Assembly: GCA_029256185.1 (NCBI GenBank)
Contig: JAQSYI010000034.1
Location: 213,326 to 277,325 of the forward strand
Direction of reading: 5' to 3'
From: Paenibacillaceae bacterium
GTDB lineage: Bacteria > Bacillota > Bacilli > Paenibacillales > NBRC-103111
DNA: 64,000 bases
Under the pieces are notes generated by a model. The model did no database searches and was not told where the DNA came from. It saw only the letters and a list, made by a program, of their open reading frames with translations. A program made the position numbers and the translations under genes. Below, one piece after another: positions 61,964 to 64,000 of this stretch. Every line of letters begins with the position of its first letter. The stretch's first letter is position 1.

Positions 61964-63601
61964 ATGAAAAAGAAATATGCAGGATTGTTGTTGTCGGTGG
62001 CGATTGCTCCATCCTTGCTGGCGGGCTGTCAAGGCGCAGAGGAAGGGGGAAGTTCATCCGCTTCTCCCGCTGTCTCCGCCTCCGCTTCCTCTTCCGCAGC
62101 TTCAGCGGCGCCGGCTCAGGGTTATAACGGCAAGGATAACTTGAAGGTGTCGGAGAAGCCTGTTACACTTTCGTTGTTCTATGCCTTCGGCGCTAACGGC
62201 GCACCCAAGGGAGACATGCCGCTGTGGCAGGAGAATGCGAAGATCACCAATGTCACCATGAAGAATGTGGCGAACGAATCCATCTCCGATGTTGTCCAGT
62301 CTTTCAACACTATGCTGTCTTCGGGGGACATCCCGGATATCATCCATTCCTCGCGGGATACGATCAATTCGGTGATTCCCCAGGGAGTGCTGATTCCCCT
62401 CGATGAGCTGATCGACAAGCATGCCCCCAACATCAAGCAATTTCTCAATGATTATCCTGAGGCCCGGCGGGCAGGCTCCGGACCGGACGGCAAGATCTAT
62501 ACGATTGCCGGCACACTGGGCGGAGAATCGGGCAAGGCGTTGCCCTCTATGGGTTTCTTCATCCGCCAGGACTGGTTGGATAAGCTGGGTATGAAAGCGC
62601 CTGCAACCCTGGAGGAATACAAGAAGGTGCTGTATGCGTTCCGTCAGCAGGACCCCAATGGCAACAGCAAGCAAGACGAAATCCCTTACTTCTTCCGGGA
62701 CAAGGGAATATGGCCGCTTCTCCAGCTCTGGGATGCCAATTTCACCTGGTACATCGGCAAGGATGACAAGGTCCATCACGGCAAGGCCGAGCCGGAATAC
62801 CGTGCCGCGCTGAAGGAGTTGTCCCAATGGTACAAGGACGGCATCATTGATCCGGAGATCTTCACCAGAGGATCACAGGCCCGGCAATTCCTCCTGGGCA
62901 ACAATCTGGGCGGTTCCACTATAGACTGGTTTGCCTCCACATCGGCAGTGAATGATACGGTGAAGGCGCAGGTGCCGGGAATCAACTTTGCCGCTATCGC
63001 TCCTCCGGCTGATGCCAACGGCAAGGTGAAATTCAGTCAAAGCCGTGCGCCAATCCACGCTTATGCCTGGGGAGTCTCCTCCAAAGCGAAGGACCCGGTT
63101 ACGGTCGTCAAATACCTGGATTTCTTCTTCAGTCCGGTTGGAGAACGGCTGATGAACTTCGGCCTGGAGGGCACTCATTATGATCTGGTGAACAACGAGC
63201 CTGTATTGCGCCAGACTGCACTTACTAATCCTGTGGGATTTCCTAACTTTATGAGAAGCATCGGCAGCTACGAAATCGGCAGACGCGGCTCTCTCATAGG
63301 AGAGCTCAGCACCATGAATGAGATTGGCAAGACCGGATTTAGCATGTATGAGAAGAGCAACTGGCTGGTTGAGCCCTTCCCTGTTCTCACCTTCACCGCC
63401 GAGGAGAAGAAAGCCATCGACAACGCGCTGGTGACCCTTACTCCCTTCTGGGATGAATACGAGCAGAAATGCCTGATGGGCTCCCAGAATGTGGACGCCA
63501 CTTGGGATAAGCATATGGAAGAGATGCAGAAGCTGAACATCCAGAAGGCCTTGGATGCCTACAACAGCGCTTATGCCCGCTACAAGGCGGAGCTTAAGTA
63601 G
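61964..63601 (+). CDS. Extracellular solute-binding lipoprotein (LplA-like)
   Basis: 545 residues. The ATG at 61964 is preferred over ones at 61907 and 61934 because it puts the signal peptide at the N-terminus (lipobox LLAGC) and has GGGAGG upstream. A Ser/Ala-rich linker precedes the large LplA-type binding fold. The protein should capture unsaturated oligosaccharides released by the secreted lyase for import through the two permeases. No ATPase gene accompanies it. A terminator lies 73 bases downstream. Confidence 0.86.
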   Translation: MKKKYAGLLLSVAIAPSLLAGCQGAEEGGSSSASPAVSASASSSAASAAPAQGYNGKDNLKVSEKPVTLSLFYAFGANGAPKGDMPLWQENAKITNVTMKNVANESISDVVQSFNTMLSSGDIPDIIHSSRDTINSVIPQGVLIPLDELIDKHAPNIKQFLNDYPEARRAGSGPDGKIYTIAGTLGGESGKALPSMGFFIRQDWLDKLGMKAPATLEEYKKVLYAFRQQDPNGNSKQDEIPYFFRDKGIWPLLQLWDANFTWYIGKDDKVHHGKAEPEYRAALKELSQWYKDGIIDPEIFTRGSQARQFLLGNNLGGSTIDWFASTSAVNDTVKAQVPGINFAAIAPPADANGKVKFSQSRAPIHAYAWGVSSKAKDPVTVVKYLDFFFSPVGERLMNFGLEGTHYDLVNNEPVLRQTALTNPVGFPNFMRSIGSYEIGRRGSLIGELSTMNEIGKTGFSMYEKSNWLVEPFPVLTFTAEEKKAIDNALVTLTPFWDEYEQKCLMGSQNVDATWDKHMEEMQKLNIQKALDAYNSAYARYKAELK

Positions 63602-63673
63602 GCATGGGGCTTGCAAGCTTGGCGGGGTAACATGCTTGTTGCTTAACAAGCGCGAGCTTTCAAGGGTGAGGCT

Positions 63674-63709
63674 AAACCTGGCGGGTCACCGCCAGGTTTC
63701 TTTTGTTTT
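63674..63709 (+). terminator. Strong rho-independent terminator of the importer operon
   Basis: Perfect 11-bp stem AAACCTGGCGG (63674-63684) / CCGCCAGGTTT (63689-63699), four-base loop, followed by CTTTTGTTTT. An additional upstream pairing, CTTGCAAGCT with AGCTTTCAAG around GCTTGTT/AACAAGC (about 63610-63663), uses the same arm motif as the tandem repeat at the window end. Confidence 0.88.
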
Positions 63710-63804
63710 GCCGCTTAAGAATATAAAGGCCCCCGGCAATCCGCCCCCTGACCATGGGCCAAAACTTGGACGGCGCCGGAAAGGCTGCCCGCAGAACGCG
63801 GTAC

Positions 63805-64000
63805 AGCTCCATAGCTTGCAATTTGCAAGCTGTTAAGGACTGAGGGGAGTCGGTTCAGCTCCATAGCTTGCAATTTGCAAGCTGTTGAGGACTGAGGGGA
63901 GTCGGTTCAGCTCCATAGCTAGCATTTTGCTAGCTGTTGAGGACTGAGAGGAGTCGGTTCAGCTCCATAGCTTGCAATTTGCAAGCTGTTGAGGACTGAG
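63805..64000. repeat. 52-bp tandem repeat built on a conserved palindrome, at least four copies
   Basis: Copies begin at 63805, 63857, 63909 and 63961, and the last is cut by the window end. Each contains AGCTTGCAA-T-TTGCAAGCT or its variant. In copy 3 both arms change together to AGCTAGCA-TTT-TGCTAGCT, so pairing is kept. The rest of the unit (TGTTGAGGACTGAG, GGGAGTCGGTTC) is nearly invariant. No gene is supported in 63602-64000. Confidence 0.85.

Noticed and set aside
63805..64000. Possible CRISPR array
   Set aside because: The whole 52-bp unit repeats, including what would be spacers, so there are no variable spacers and no cas genes nearby.

Overview
The window looks like chromosomal DNA of a Paenibacillus-type Firmicute. 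Coding DNA is GC-rich and ribosome-binding sites are strong AGGAGG/GGAGG types. It also has a recurring gene group typical of that genus: membrane-anchored AraC regulators next to Lpl-type sugar ABC importers (two permeases plus a lipoprotein binding protein, no ATPase). The species cannot be fixed from this sequence.

Layout. 2-4369 (-) is the 5' part of a giant cyclic-glucan-synthase-like protein cut by the window edge. 4546-6304 (+) is an ArsR-type regulator with an MFS exporter. 6362-10476 (-) is an MMPL transporter with its two-component system (YdfJ/YdfH/YdfI-like); the response regulator lacks about nine residues of its receiver domain. 10685-12626 (+) is a GntR/YtrA-type regulator, an ABC ATPase and a permease; 12723-14585 (-) is a BmrA-like ABC exporter. 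14863-20904 (+) is an AraC sensor-regulator with an Lpl-type importer, followed by a 36-codon orphan gene end.

21090-28402 (-) is the standout: a tight four-gene operon of a papain/C39-like cysteine peptidase and three different dynamin-like GTPases, each with a full G domain and a C-terminal membrane segment. It has a promoter under a 13-bp inverted repeat, abuts the orphan gene end on one side and a MITE-like palindromic element (28585-28750) on the other. I read it as an inserted, probably undescribed membrane-associated system, possibly defence-related; function is inference.

28868-31645 (-) is an SGNH hydrolase with an ABC-2 exporter. 31781-34303 (+) holds a spermidine-synthase-fold protein, a bicupin oxalate decarboxylase and a small membrane protein; 34335-34952 (-) is a Nudix protein. 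34953-35545 carries three kinds of short repeats. 35508-43365 (-) is a seven-gene operon: an SsuD-like flavin monooxygenase, a complete CUT1-type importer set without ATPase, an AraC regulator fused to an aminoglycoside-kinase-like domain whose catalytic Asp is Asn, an atypical radical SAM protein and an FMN-binding split-barrel protein. It may take up and oxidise a sulfonated sugar or similar compound.

43706-46407 (+) is a pair of intracellular GH10 xylanase paralogues of very different base composition. 46487-50742 (-) is a three-subunit NAD-linked [FeFe] hydrogenase (HydCBA/Hnd). 50878-63601 is a polysaccharide locus: an AraC sensor, a secreted 1399-residue heparinase II/III-like lyase, its cytoplasmic paralogue, and a divergent Lpl-type importer. 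The window ends in a 52-bp tandem repeat built around a conserved palindrome.

No rRNA, tRNA, CRISPR array or intact transposase was seen.
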